The position numbers and the translations under genes were made by a program. The notes beneath the pieces were generated by a model. That model was given only the letters and a program-made list of their open reading frames with translations. It was not told the origin of the DNA and did not search any database. Source: Knufia peltigerae (lineage: Eukaryota; Ascomycota; Eurotiomycetes; Chaetothyriales; Trichomeriaceae). From it: a stretch of DNA of 64,000 bases. Of the stretch, positions 31,613-43,200 are shown piece after piece (positions within the stretch are counted from its first letter, which is position 1; the number at the start of each line of letters is the position of its first letter). The stretch is taken from assembly GCA_030247855.1 (NCBI GenBank), contig JAPDRN010000001.1, positions 900,010 through 964,009 on the forward strand. Reading direction: 5' to 3'.

Positions 31613-32492
31613 GGTTGCTGTTGTCGATTGTCGAGAATCTGTTCGTCGTTGCGATCAATTCTCCGCAGGTGCTTTGAAAAGAAGTTCGAAAAGGTGTGAC
31701 TTGTGCCGAATGCCAAGAACGGTGGTCTTGGCAGTCCAACCCCGAAACCCGGGAACTTTTTCAGACTTGCACCCTAAGACTTCTTCAAGATTATCTTGTT
31801 GTGAAGGACTTCTTCACATGAGCACGAAAATGAATTGTGCCATGATAGATCTTCAGTCTTACATGCGACATTAACATGCCTAGCAAGCTTCACTTTACAA
31901 TTCTCGGCAGCTGTCTCCCGCGCAACACTTCTTCAGACCTGATACCGGTATGTATGCTTTGCCTTGTCACGATTCTCTCCCTTTCCTTCTGTATTTTTTT
32001 TCATGATGACAAACAACACAAAATATTCAATATTTCTGGTACCTCTTATGTCAGAAGATACTGGTTGCATAACTGGTCTTCTTCGATGATCTAAATGGAC
32101 TTCTGATTTGTTTATACCTACCTGAAGCCGTTGCACAGTTACGAGCGTCTGCACCGAGTTTCTATGCTAACTTTTGCACGACACAGGCTGGTTTGATCAA
32201 CGATATTATCATTTTGATTTTGGTTTCTAGCCTCGCGACATAGAAAACATGTTTCTGAGAAAGCAGCCTCCCTCTCGCATACCTCGTGCAAGCCACAAGA
32301 TCTTCTTTTTTTGTGTTTTCCGGGCATCTTCTTAGCTTCATGCCAGTAGCAGCTTCAGTTCTGAACCGTACAGTATTGCGAATCCGTCCAGCCACCCAGG
32401 GGTATCGATGTTGGATTTCTTCCCTACCAATCATTTTGCAAATCACCAAACGCCGTCGCTATATGTCCGTACAAAGTATGCGTTACATGTTC
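31613..32492. other. Intergenic: RPS13 promoter and Dpy-30-like gene 3' region
   Basis: Both flanking genes are on the minus strand. The RPS13 promoter should lie in the left part. Pyrimidine-rich stretches occur, as common in ribosomal protein promoters. No gene is supported. Confidence 0.5.
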
Positions 32493-33122
32493 TCATGATG
32501 TGCCTCCCATCTCTGTATCATCATCTTTTGGAGTCTCCTGTGCCGTAGTATCTGCCTGCTCTGATGTTCCATTCACAACCGGAGCCTCAGCTGCGGAGCT
32601 CGTGGGTTCAGCAGTCGATCCAGGAACGGTTGAAGCCTCGTCGCCGCCCGTGGGCACGTCGTCGTTCATTGCGACCTCTGGTTGCGCATGAGGAGGCACC
32701 TCCGCCTGGGCCGCCTGTGGCTCAGGTGCTGGTGGTGCTTCTGACGGCAGCGGTTGCTGCTGCTCCTGCTGGACAGATTGCTCCTGTGGCTTGGGATCTT
32801 CGAATCTGTACTGGAAGCGCTCGCGAATGTTCGTTCGGTCAGGGTTCCCCTCATAGAGGATCGATTGATGGATCAGGCATTCTCCGAGCCATTGCAGCGG
32901 GAACTCTGCTCTAATCGTTGAAGTCAGGTCAGAAAAATCTTTTGAACGCCACGGGCCAATGCCTCTGTGAGCAGCTACATACTCGACACCCAGACTTTCG
33001 GTAATGGCTTTCTTCAGGAATGGTGCGACTCGCGCGTTGAGATAGTCTCTGAGTGGGACCTGTTGTCTGCTATTTTGTGAATTCACGACGACGGACGGCG
33101 CGTTAGGCGCAGATTGGGACAT
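32493..33122 (-). CDS. Dpy-30-like motif protein (SDC1-like)
   Basis: Two exons, complement(32493..32910, 32983..33122), give 185 residues. The 72-nt intron (GTATGT...GATTAG) is in frame, but removing it brings together VAPFLKKAITESLGVE and AEFPLQWLGECLIHQS, which then match the two-helix Dpy-30 dimerisation motif (V-x-P-x-L...P-L-x-W-L-x-x-x-L). In other organisms this motif docks SDC1/DPY30 to Ash2/Bre2 in the COMPASS histone H3K4 methyltransferase, or anchors proteins to similar complexes. The motif lies at residues about 25-62, and the C-terminal 110 residues are a Pro/Gln/Glu/Ala-rich disordered tail. In SDC1 the motif is usually at the C-terminus, so this may be a different family member. 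Confidence 0.7.
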   Translation of the reverse strand: MSQSAPNAPSVVVNSQNSRQQVPLRDYLNARVAPFLKKAITESLGVEYVAAHRGIGPWRSKDFSDLTSTIRAEFPLQWLGECLIHQSILYEGNPDRTNIRERFQYRFEDPKPQEQSVQQEQQQPLPSEAPPAPEPQAAQAEVPPHAQPEVAMNDDVPTGGDEASTVPGSTAEPTSSAAEAPVVNGTSEQADTTAQETPKDDDTEMGGTS

Positions 33123-35774
33123 TTCGAAATCAGATCTCTGATCGTTATTTCCACCGCGACCAAGTCGAAAAGGAATACAAAATGTGGCAGCACTTGTGGC
33201 ATCTCAGTAACAGTTGTTTACTATCTACATTCCTCGGGAAAGTTTGCCGGACCTTGCACGTGATCGTGATCATTCAGCAGCGCGAGCGTCTGCGGCCTCT
33301 ATTACAATCATAGACAGAGCAAGTATATCTGCAGGGACATAATGTATTGACATCTACTGGTCCGTACAACAGCTTGCGCATCGGCACCAAACTTGTCCTG
33401 AACAGAACAGAGGCACGGGAGAAAATCACATCCGAGACATACAAAATACTGCAACGCCGTCGAAATATCGTACACAATAAAATGCAGTACATCGGCTATG
33501 CTGCATATTTCTGTTATCTCGTGCGTCTGTAAAATCGTTTAGGCCAAGTGACAGGTCTTGTCGCATCTCTCTGTTTCACCCCCTCGAGCCGAGGAAAGGA
33601 AGGCCATCATGAAGCAGTCCTCCATATGGTTCCGAGGTTCTGAAGCCTGTATCCAACTACTTCTGCTGTGTAGGTTGACCCGATGTCGGAAGGAGTGGTA
33701 TCAGTTTCTGTGTTTCTTATTTTGAGATAGACATGTCTGATGTTTCAGAATTTTGCCTGAAACACTTCCACCTCCCAACATTCCCACACCTACCTTTTCT
33801 GCCCATACCAGACAGCAATGGCAAGACTAGATGATATTGCGTTTCTCTCTTTCTCGTGCATGTCAAGCAGGTGCCAAGTCTTGAAGGCTTCTGTTTCATG
33901 TTTGTATCACGGTGTTCCTAGAGCATCATCTATTACAAGGACTCTAGCCGTGGAAAAGTCGGATGGCTCTGTTAGATAAAAGGCCGTGAAGCTGCTCTAT
34001 AAGAACTTCTGTAAAAAGCCCATCAGCTGCCGCCACGTGTTCGGGTTGTAGTGGTGACAGGGAGCAGACACCCCGTCCACGAGGCGGAACTCGGAAATGG
34101 TAACTGGTGCAGCTGAACAAGCGACTGCAAGTCATCGGGCACCTGACCGCAACAAGGTGCGGTGTCCAGTCAGTGAGTATGTTAGCGCATCTGTCGACTT
34201 GTATGAATGTTGACTAGAGTGAGGCGAATATGTTTTTAGCTCCCGCCTTCGAAAGATGTGAAGCTCTTGTAGGGCGCAATGTGGTCCTGCATCACTGCCC
34301 GATACCGTCATCGGAGATGCGCTGGCTTGCATTGGCGTAGCCGGAAGCTAACGGCAAGGAGCGGTCAGAGCGCGAGGGAGTCTATATAAGCCGACAGTGT
34401 CTTGCTGGCCGGGAGACACGATGGTAGAGGAGGAAGAGGCGGAAGTCGAAAAACCAAAGTTTCGACACCTACACTTGTGTTATTGTCCCGGAGACTGCGC
34501 CATCATAAAGAACGAGGAAGTAGATGCTAAGAACCTTCACACCTTGATCCCGCCACCAACTGCCATGTCCGAGTCAAGGCGTGTTGTTGCGTCGTCGGTT
34601 ATAGACAAGGCTGAGGTGCAATAGGGAATCTTGCGTCCGGGGCGAAGATGTTGGCCAGCAAGCATCGATGGCGGTGGTGATTGAGATGGTGATGGATGCA
34701 TGGGTGGGTTGAGGATGGAGAGAGATCACAGCTGGGGCACCGAAGCTTGGGCGTGTTATGGGCTTTGATTCGGTGGCGGAGGAACGCCCAAACACGCCTT
34801 TCCAGCCTCCCATTCGACCCAGGGCTCCCCCGACGGGTTGCGCCGCTATTGGGAGATGTGCAGCCCTCGAACCCACTCTCCTCTATCAAAAAAAAAACGA
34901 CCCTGCGACGATTCGCGAGCCGCTCGTACTCGACGCAACTTTTGGCCAGGCGAAATATGCGACCGAACAATCTCTCGCAATCTGCCGCGTGCTGCAGGGG
35001 AACGGAGCTTGAAGCTTGCCTGCTCGAAACTTGTCGAGACGCGTATCATCAAGTCGCTCCATTTAATTTCTGCACAGCATGAACCAACAGCACCAAGACC
35101 TCACCGGCTAAGCCTGAAAGACACTGGGACGCTGCAGGAGACAGGATCTTGACCATTGACATCCTCGTGCAGCTCCATTCCAACCACTACCATTTCAACG
35201 CCCGCATCCACCAAGCCGCTCTAGCTTTGTATTCTGCAGCTGCGAACGCCGAACAGCTCATGACTGAAATCTCCCATGACCCAGAATCGCCCTGCAAGCA
35301 GCTGCCTCCGGACGGAACCTTGCCTCAGACAACCCTCAGATCCCAAACCCTCCTCCATGGCCGCGACCCGACCACTCACAGCGCGCCGTTGCATGTCTTG
35401 CAGCTGCGACCTACATTGGCCTATCCGCACCTCCTGATCATCTGCCAGTGTCCTGTGCCCAGTGGCTCTTCGTCAATGGCTGATCGTTTCCTCTGCGCCT
35501 CGAACGAGCAAGGCCAGGAATTTTTGTTCTCACTCCGTGCGCTGAGAGCGACCAATCTATCGCTCAGAGAGAACCCCCAGAAGACAACCACCGGCCGACC
35601 CTCTGTCTTTCCTTTCGCTCACAACGTCGAGTCTACCATATAATTCACGGCTCCCTTGTTCCTTGAATGAACGAACCCGTTGGTGCCATATACTGGCCAC
35701 TATTCGCTTGAACTCAGTCACATGCAGCCCGTTCACTTAGACAGCCGGTTTGCGCTGCCCTCCCACCTCTCCCC
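33123..35774. other. Long intergenic region between divergent genes
   Basis: About 2.65 kb between the start codons of the Dpy-30-like gene (minus) and the SANT-like/AT-hook gene (plus), so it contains both promoters and 5' UTRs. A TATATAAG box lies near 34,383, followed by a short acidic open frame of no recognisable family. An open frame at 35,149-35,643 has a TTG start and no recognised domain. I support no gene here. Confidence 0.5.
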
Positions 35775-36840
35775 ATGTCAAATTTGTTTAATGCGCCCTG
35801 GTCAAATGCCGAAAAAGTGGCTTTGTTGACGTACATTCTCGAGGGCGCTGGGGTGGATGTTCCTGCAGTTCTGCTACACAGCATAAACAGCCATGCTCTT
35901 ATGCCTATGTGGAACGACATTACATTGCCGCCAGGTACGTAGTACGACGGAAGGCACCCTACGCGCATCTGGAAAAGGCTGATGCCTCTCTGCGTTGCCG
36001 CCTATGTCGCGTAAAGATGTCGCCGACTCTCTCCTACGTCTGGTGATCACGAGGGCTAACTTATCAGTAGGCCGCTCCCTGAACGCTTGTCGCAAAGCGT
36101 ATGAAGACATGATGGCTGGCACCGGCGCCCGCTCCTTCTCTTCGATGGCTGTTGCACCCTTTGCGCCTCAGCAATTTGATCCTCACGCAATTCAAGGAAG
36201 AACAGCGTCCGGGCAAGAACCTCAGCCGCCGACACATCGTAGCATAAAACCCCGACCTCCGCGTTCCACAGAATCACCGATGGCGTCTACCACGGCGGCC
36301 GAGGGATTCACCATTCTCGGTCCGTACGCGCCTGACACCGGGATAGAACGACGTAAGAAGCGCGGCCGTCCGACGAAGGAGGAGGTTGAAGAACGCGAAA
36401 GGAGACTTGCTTTGGTCGGCCAGACGTACGAACCCAAAAAGCGACCGGCAAAGAAGCCTAGGCCCTCTGAAACTCCTGTGGCGCTGTCAGAATCACTCGC
36501 GGGAACCTCGCCGACTTTACAAACGCCGGTGGTGCAACGTACTGAGCCAAGGGAAGAGACGTCCAGTGGCAAACGAAAGTCGCGGCGACGAGGAGAAGGT
36601 TACGAACCTTTTTCTTCGCAGGCTGCGGCACCTCCCAGAGCATCACCAGGGGAGTCAGTCGGCGAGAGGAGTACAGATGCCGCTCAAAGTCCGTCTGACA
36701 GACTTTTGCACAGGTCAAGTGAACGAGCTCAAGCCGTGACTGCATTGTCACGCGACATACAACAAGATCAGAGTCCAAATCTTGAAGGACCGGTAGAACG
36801 ATCCCCTGAAGGTCGACCATCTGGGCCTCCCTCAGTCTGA
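35775..36840 (+). CDS. SANT-like / AT-hook nuclear protein, unknown function
   Basis: Two exons, join(35775..35934, 36071..36840), give 309 residues. Exon 1, only 160 nt, starts MSNLFNAPWSNAEKVALLTY and joins through a 136-nt phase-1 GTACGT...GTAG intron to GRSLNACRKAYEDMM. Together residues 8-68 look like a Myb/SANT-type helical domain (W at residue 9, W near 46, then a helix with RSLNACRKAY). An AT-hook KKRGRPTKEEV follows near residue 170, then a basic stretch PKKRPAKKPRP that may also be a nuclear localisation signal. The rest is Ser/Pro/Glu-rich and disordered. Without exon 1 the SANT-like part would be missed. Probably a chromatin or transcription-associated protein; no orthologue is named. 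Confidence 0.78.
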
Positions 36841-39800
36841 CGATGGACGCCACTGACCTTTCGTTCTATGCGTCAACTCTACTTTCCCGAAATATCCCTC
36901 ATTGCTATCGACTCGCGACATTGACTCCTTCCTTCTACGAGCTACGACCATAGAACACCCAAACCGGTATACACGATGATACCCATGGTTACGACGAACA
37001 GACAGACCAAACGGGTGGTCAAAATTTGTCACATCTTGCTTTTCACCTTTACAATTCTATCAACAAGGGAGCTTCATTTTCGAGTTCCCTACGAACATAC
37101 TTTAATCGCATTTAATGGCTCTCTTGCGGCAGATGATACGAGCACAAACAAAACCTTTGCCTTTCATTGTTATTATTCCCTGTATTTATAATTTCTTGAG
37201 TCGAAACGAGTCATGACTGCAGGCCAGGACATCTCTTTCGGCTCCATCTTATTTCATAATTGTTGAAGGACAAGGACTTTGATGACTCTGTCTTTTCAGG
37301 GCAGTCTGGAAGCGGCGGGAAATGAAGCATACGGCTTGTTAATATTTTTCTTGTATATTTCTTCCGGGGCGGCTCTTCCTTTGGTCAACAAAAAGCGGGA
37401 GAAATGAGAATACAACATATCATGTTACAGGTGAAGGCGTTTCTATTCCCGACATATTAGAAGCAAGATTGGGTTGGGCAGGGTTTGGACGGGGGGGTAT
37501 TTTCTCTTCGACTGGCCATGATTAAGTTCCTTTGGTCTGTCATTTTTTTTCTTCTGTTTCATATACATATTCTATGGCATATTAGATAGGATGTGGGTCT
37601 AGGCTCACGATGTGTCGAGGACAAACATGCTTTTGTGATTGCTATAAAATAACTTTCTTCCAAGTACGGAGTATTCAGCAAGAGACATCTCCGTAGTGTG
37701 TAAGAACTGCCGAGTGTTCCCCGTTGTTTGTCACACACAGCCTTGACGGAGAAGGTAAAGCACACGAGATGATTATTGCGCCATCAATCGCCAAGTTCTT
37801 TTTCAGAAATCTCGTGTCACCTTTAGTGATGACTCTAGTAAAAACATGGTTTGTTATCACTATCACAATCCCGGCAGTTCAACAACCACAACACTGTTAC
37901 AATGGCGACTCGTACCAGGGTGACGAGGAGGGAGGAGAATGGGAAATACCGTACTCCGTACGCTCACTCATGTACTTGTACTGTACGAGTAGGGAGTACG
38001 TGGTAGTCCGCTATACCTGGGCAAGGACCTGGCGAGGGTAGAAGAAGTGGGAAACGTGGAGACTGGAGACGTTGGGACGCTTTTCCTGACCTTTTAGTTC
38101 GACTCCCTATGTACTCCGTGGACGCTACAAGACTTTACCGAGAAGGGGATGAAAAGAGAGTTTGTTTCCGGTCTCGGTAAGCGAAATCATCCACGTCCAA
38201 AATCATATGTAGACGCAGTAAATCACAGTTTGTTTTACAATACGGAGGACGGAGGACCGTATCCATGTACGGAGGAGACCAACGAGTCTGATCACGTTCA
38301 ATTGAGTCTCCATCAAGTTGGAATACCCATACAGACGACAGACGACAGAGCACAAACTACAAACTACAAACTACAGGTTGTTGTACTCTGTACTCCGCAT
38401 TAATTCCAGGTATTTGGATGACCGAGTCAAGTCTCTGCCAGAACGAGAGCAACCACACAATAGACTACGCGGGGCCGGCTTTGCTTCTTCCGTACACACA
38501 GCAAGTTCCAGGAGTGGTACTCCGTACACTTATTCCGTTCCAACAAGAAAGAACTAGTAGAAGGCCTCGCAAGATCTTTCGGGCGGACCACGGGACTTTT
38601 GCACCGATACCTACAGGACCTCTATTACTCGAGAAGGAAAAACCCGTGTGCCATTTGTATATATGGCTTGATCCTTGGCGGGCGAGCAAAGGGTCGCTTC
38701 AACCTGAGCTTTTGCCTGAGCATCACTGAGCGCTCCGGGAACGCTCCCTGAGCACCGCACCGAGTGCCTAATCAGGCCCCCTAGTAGTCGGCCAAACCTG
38801 CCTCTCGACTAGGTATCTGTTTCAGACAGGCGCCAGGGGACATGGCAGATCGCCTCTAAGCCCAGATGGCTCCCTACGCTACGCAGCATGTACACACTCC
38901 CCACTCTGCCCTTCCTCAACCTTTGACTCCTGGAGGACAGGATAGATTCTCAAAGGGCTCCGAGGAAGCGCCTGTGCGCTTGGTTCAGCAACAATTATCC
39001 TAGTTAGAGCCAGCCTGCAGACGAATCATGTGTCGCAGAGTTCGAGGCCGGCACATACCTACATCAAGAGGCAAAGGCACCTGCATACCATCAGTCTTGT
39101 GCTGCTAAAATGAAAGTGCAGAGATGGACAGTTCCCAAGTCACTGTTAATATGGTCGGGTGGCTTCGTGTTGGTCGGTTTTGCGCAGGAAGCTTGGAAAT
39201 GTACAGCTGATACGAGTTGACCCGATGTAGAATCAGGACGTCAATGTACACTCTCCAAGATCGACCACGGATATGATCGTGATAGAATCTCGAACGGGTC
39301 TTTGAATGGGTGGACTGAGGAGCAAAAGTCCTGAAGAGGCGGAATTCCGGTGGTATTGCCCCGGACTCTCGAGGGCTCGGGGGCTCGGGGGCTCGGGGGC
39401 TCGGGGGCTCGGGATTTTGTTCTCTCGGTCCCGCGGCTAGCTTACATAAGTAGTAAAGGCTACGGACAAGGGTATACATACCGCAGAGCAAACAATTCAG
39501 AGACGAGGAGAACCAATAAACCATGCCACCTCGAGAGAGCAATACGAGCTCTTGACAAAAGGTGACAGCTAGGACGCGCTCGGCACTAGCGATGAATGTT
39601 GAATATGATGTGTCTTTTCAAATAAGAGACTTGGACTCAACGACAGCCTGATATCCACACCTTTGACCAAGAACAGGCGAGTATATTGCTGGCATATCGG
39701 GAATATGGTTGTGGCTGTAGAGCCTTCTCACGGCGTTTAAAGTGGCGTTCCATGCATGCCATGACCAGAACCCAGGCAAAATTAAGTATTTTGGAATCCG

Positions 39801-40234
39801 ATGCTCGTCAGTTTTCATCGTGGATCAAAGTCGAACAGAATACGGAGTAATTCTAACAGTATAGGATACAAGTTTGTCGACCAAGTTAGGAGGGAGCTGT
39901 TGTGATCAAGTCTGTTCACATAGACGAGTATACACACAACGGTCAGGAAAGGATGACAAGAATAACCAAGATAGTCCTGATGTGCTCTGCTCAAGTAGAA
40001 TAGTTCATGCTCAATGCTTTTCCCTCCCTCCTTATTTGCGCCCACAAGACGACACGACTATTCTACTTGGAATATGTAAGATGTGCCCCAGACCAAAAAT
40101 TGTAGTTGCTCTTTCTCCCGCTCGGCAGTTCAAACTATGTCAGTGTCGCCCAAAACAAGGCAAAAAGAGAAGCTTATTGTAATGTATCATCGCTTCCACC
40201 AAAAAAGGGGGTCGTATCTTTTCACCTCATTACT
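36841..40234. other. Long intergenic region, convergent genes
   Basis: About 3.4 kb between the stop codons of the AT-hook gene and PEX6, far more than two 3' UTRs need. It holds an 8-bp tandem repeat (listed separately), a short AAACTAC repeat near 38,353-38,372, and four copies of the TACTCCGTA/TACGGAGTA word (37665, 37952, 38518, 39841). Open frames are short and unrecognised. It could hide a non-coding RNA or a decayed mobile element, but I see no terminal repeats or transposase remnants. Confidence 0.5.
39373..39412. repeat. 8-bp GC-rich tandem repeat, about five copies
   Basis: The unit GGCTCGGG is repeated about five times in tandem in a non-coding stretch. The G-rich strand has evenly spaced runs of five G, so a G-quadruplex is possible on the plus strand. 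Confidence 0.9.
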
Positions 40235-43200
40235 TCAGTCATCATACAAGCCCTCATCGTCACCTTCCACATCATCGAGAAATCCATCCGGCACCCCCGT
40301 AGGTGTCAAGTTTTCGTTCCGTACACTCTTCCCTTTGCCTTTGATGTCGCCCCCCGTAATGCCATTGACAGCTGATCCGTTCAAATGAGACATGCTCACT
40401 CCATAATCATCATCTGCGTCCGAAGAATTGCCAGAGTCAGGATTCCCAATTCTCGCGGCTTGCTTGTATGTGTTTGTGTTTGCGGGATAAGAGCTAACAT
40501 TCGACGACGCGTTTGTTCTTTGCTTGCCTTTGCCTTTATTTGGTACCGTCTGTTGCGTAGCCTGTCCAAAACTTGACCGATCCTCTCCAACTGGGATCGG
40601 GGGAGGCGGGCGCTGTGGAGGTCGCATGGATAATCTCGCTTCTTCTGCCTTTCTGACCCCTGCAGGAACGCCGTTGGTGTCGTTCCCGCCTTTAGGAACG
40701 ACGGTGATGTCTTGCTCCTCGAACAAACCACGAATCCGTTCGAAATGTTCCAGTTCTTTCTTGCTCACACTACCAACGAGCTCGTTCTGTGCAGCAACGA
40801 AGTCCTCTTCGGCCACAACAACCTGCACGTCCTCATCCGTGGCCAGATGGTCGAAGAAGTATCCTGTACTGATAGCCTCGCCACGTATTTTGCTGATCTG
40901 CTGAACTTTTTCATCGACGGCGTGTGTCTTCCGTGTGATGGCTTTAAGCATAGCGTCACTGCACAATGCATACAGATCGGCACCTGTATACGTAAAAGGT
41001 AGTCGGCTGGCAACACGCAAGAGGTCAACATCTGGCGCAAGTGTAAATTTCCGTGTGAGAGCTTTGAGGATGGTTAGTTGTTGATCATGGGAGTCTGCCA
41101 CTCCGAGGTACAACATCTTGTCAAATCGGCCAGGTCGAAGTAAAGCTGGGTCAAGAAGATCAGGTCTGTTGGTAGCACCGATGACAAACACCCCTCCTGC
41201 GTTTGACGTTGAGTTGCCATCTTCATCCTCACCACCACCACCGCTCGACATCCCATCCAGTTCGGCGAGAAGTTGTGACACAATCCGGTCCATCACTCCA
41301 CCACTATCGCCTTGGTTTCCACGTTTGGGAGCCACTGAGTCAAGCTCGTCAAAGAAGACGACACAGGGGCGTGCATCCCTGGCGCGCTGAAAGACTCGGC
41401 GAACATTTGCTTCAGATTCACCAATGTACATGTTCAGCAGCTCAGGCCCTTTGACGCTGAAGAAGTTGAGACTGAATTCTGTGGCGATCGCCTTGGCAAG
41501 TAAAGTCTTTCCGGTTCCAGGAGGACCGTAGAATAATATTCCAGATCGTTTCCGGATGCCATTTGCAAACAGTTCTGGATGTGTGAGAGGAAGCGAGATT
41601 GTTTCCATGATAGCATCCTTCTGCGAAGATAGACCACCAACATCGGCCCACGTGACTGTCGGGATTTTAGGTGCACCAATCGCGTCGGAGAAGGTAGCTC
41701 GAGCAGCAGCAATCGCACGGTTAAAGTCAGAAGAGAGGAGATATGCAGCGGCATCACCTCCAGCGAGGTAGATGTCTGAGAGACCACAAGATTGAGAATC
41801 TGCAAGCGAAAGGAGTCGGGATTGCCGCGCAAGTGAAGCACGATTGACAACATCAAGAAGGTCGCCGGCCACTAGTGCAGCGGTTTGAAGCGCTACAGTT
41901 TTGAGGTTAACAGTGCTTGACAGAGGCGTAGAGTCAGCGACACATGTATTTCGTAGAATAACTTCTCTTGCAGCCTCGTCCGGTGCTGCCACTTCAAACT
42001 CGTGGGTGAATAGACTTCGGATACCTTGAGGTATGTCGTCAATTTTGGATGTTGTCGCAATCAAGACACGGGACCAGGAAATGATCTCTTGGAGTGTGGG
42101 CACCATTCGATCTGCCGTCAAAGCATCGATATGCTGGATTAAGAGCGCAGTTTGTTGATAGCCTCCAGAAAGAGCACGTTCGGCACGCGTCCTCAGTAAG
42201 GCTTCGGTCTTGACATCACCACCACCAGTCGTTGAAGCATTCTCTGAAAGCAGATCGTGTGCAGATATAGGAAAAGTATGCATCCCACAAGCTGAACAAG
42301 CTGAATTGGCAATGTAAGATTTGCCTGACTGGCGTTGTGTCGAATGAAGGAGTATCACTAGAGGGGGAAGGCCTAGGCTCACCGCACGATTGCTCACAGC
42401 AGCCGACATTAACCCTGATAGTTTCTTCTCCAAGGGTAGCCTCTCCGATGGAGGAATGTCGGCCGCTGTGGAAATGTGGTCGACCTTGTGCGTGACTCCA
42501 CGCCTAAGCCTCTGTATGCCAAACCAGTACCGGGTCCAAGTATCAGTTGAATATGACACGGATCGAACACTATTGCCGCTCTGTGAGACATGAGCAAGAG
42601 AGGTATCAAGAGTAGCAACACCTCCCCATGCAGTTTCGTCTCGCTCGTGAGCTCCATCATTCTGTTCAATCTCAATTGACTCGACGCAAAACCAAGCCAA
42701 TGCGAAGCGACGAGACCCAGTTGGACTTGGAGCGTTAAGCTTTGCGATAGTTTCATCATCTCCTTCCTTCTCGTCCGATGCTGGGGAGGATGTGACTTTT
42801 CCCAACTCTTGATCCACAGGTACCGCGATCAAGTCTCCCTTCTTTAACTTGCGCTTTTTGGATTCTAGGTAATGTTTGAGGGAGGAGAACAGCGTGGATT
42901 GTAAGGATGGATTAGTCGTTATCGGGTCGGCAATCTTCGAGAATTGCACCTCTTTGGCTAAGGGAGGCGACTTGGGAGTCCCAGATCGTGGCAGCTGTGA
43001 AGTTTTGGGTGGTGATGGTAAAGCTCCTACTTTGACGAACTGTGCATTACCCAAGTTGGCAAGCAAAATTGGCGAAAGGTAGATGGCGGGCGACAGAGGC
43101 ATCATTAAATCTCTTTGAGAAAGACTTGACCTTCTGTCGCCTTTCTTGTCGACCGCATATCGTGGCTGCTGGTTTGATAGGCCTGAGATGCCGAAAACCC

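Noticed and set aside
34397..34624. Acidic 75-codon open frame behind a TATATAAG box
   Set aside because: No domain, not extended by plausible splicing, and low-complexity acidic start; evidence is too thin for a gene.
35149..35643. 164-codon plus-strand open frame upstream of the AT-hook gene
   Set aside because: TTG start, no recognisable domain, composition like non-coding DNA; may be 5' UTR sequence.
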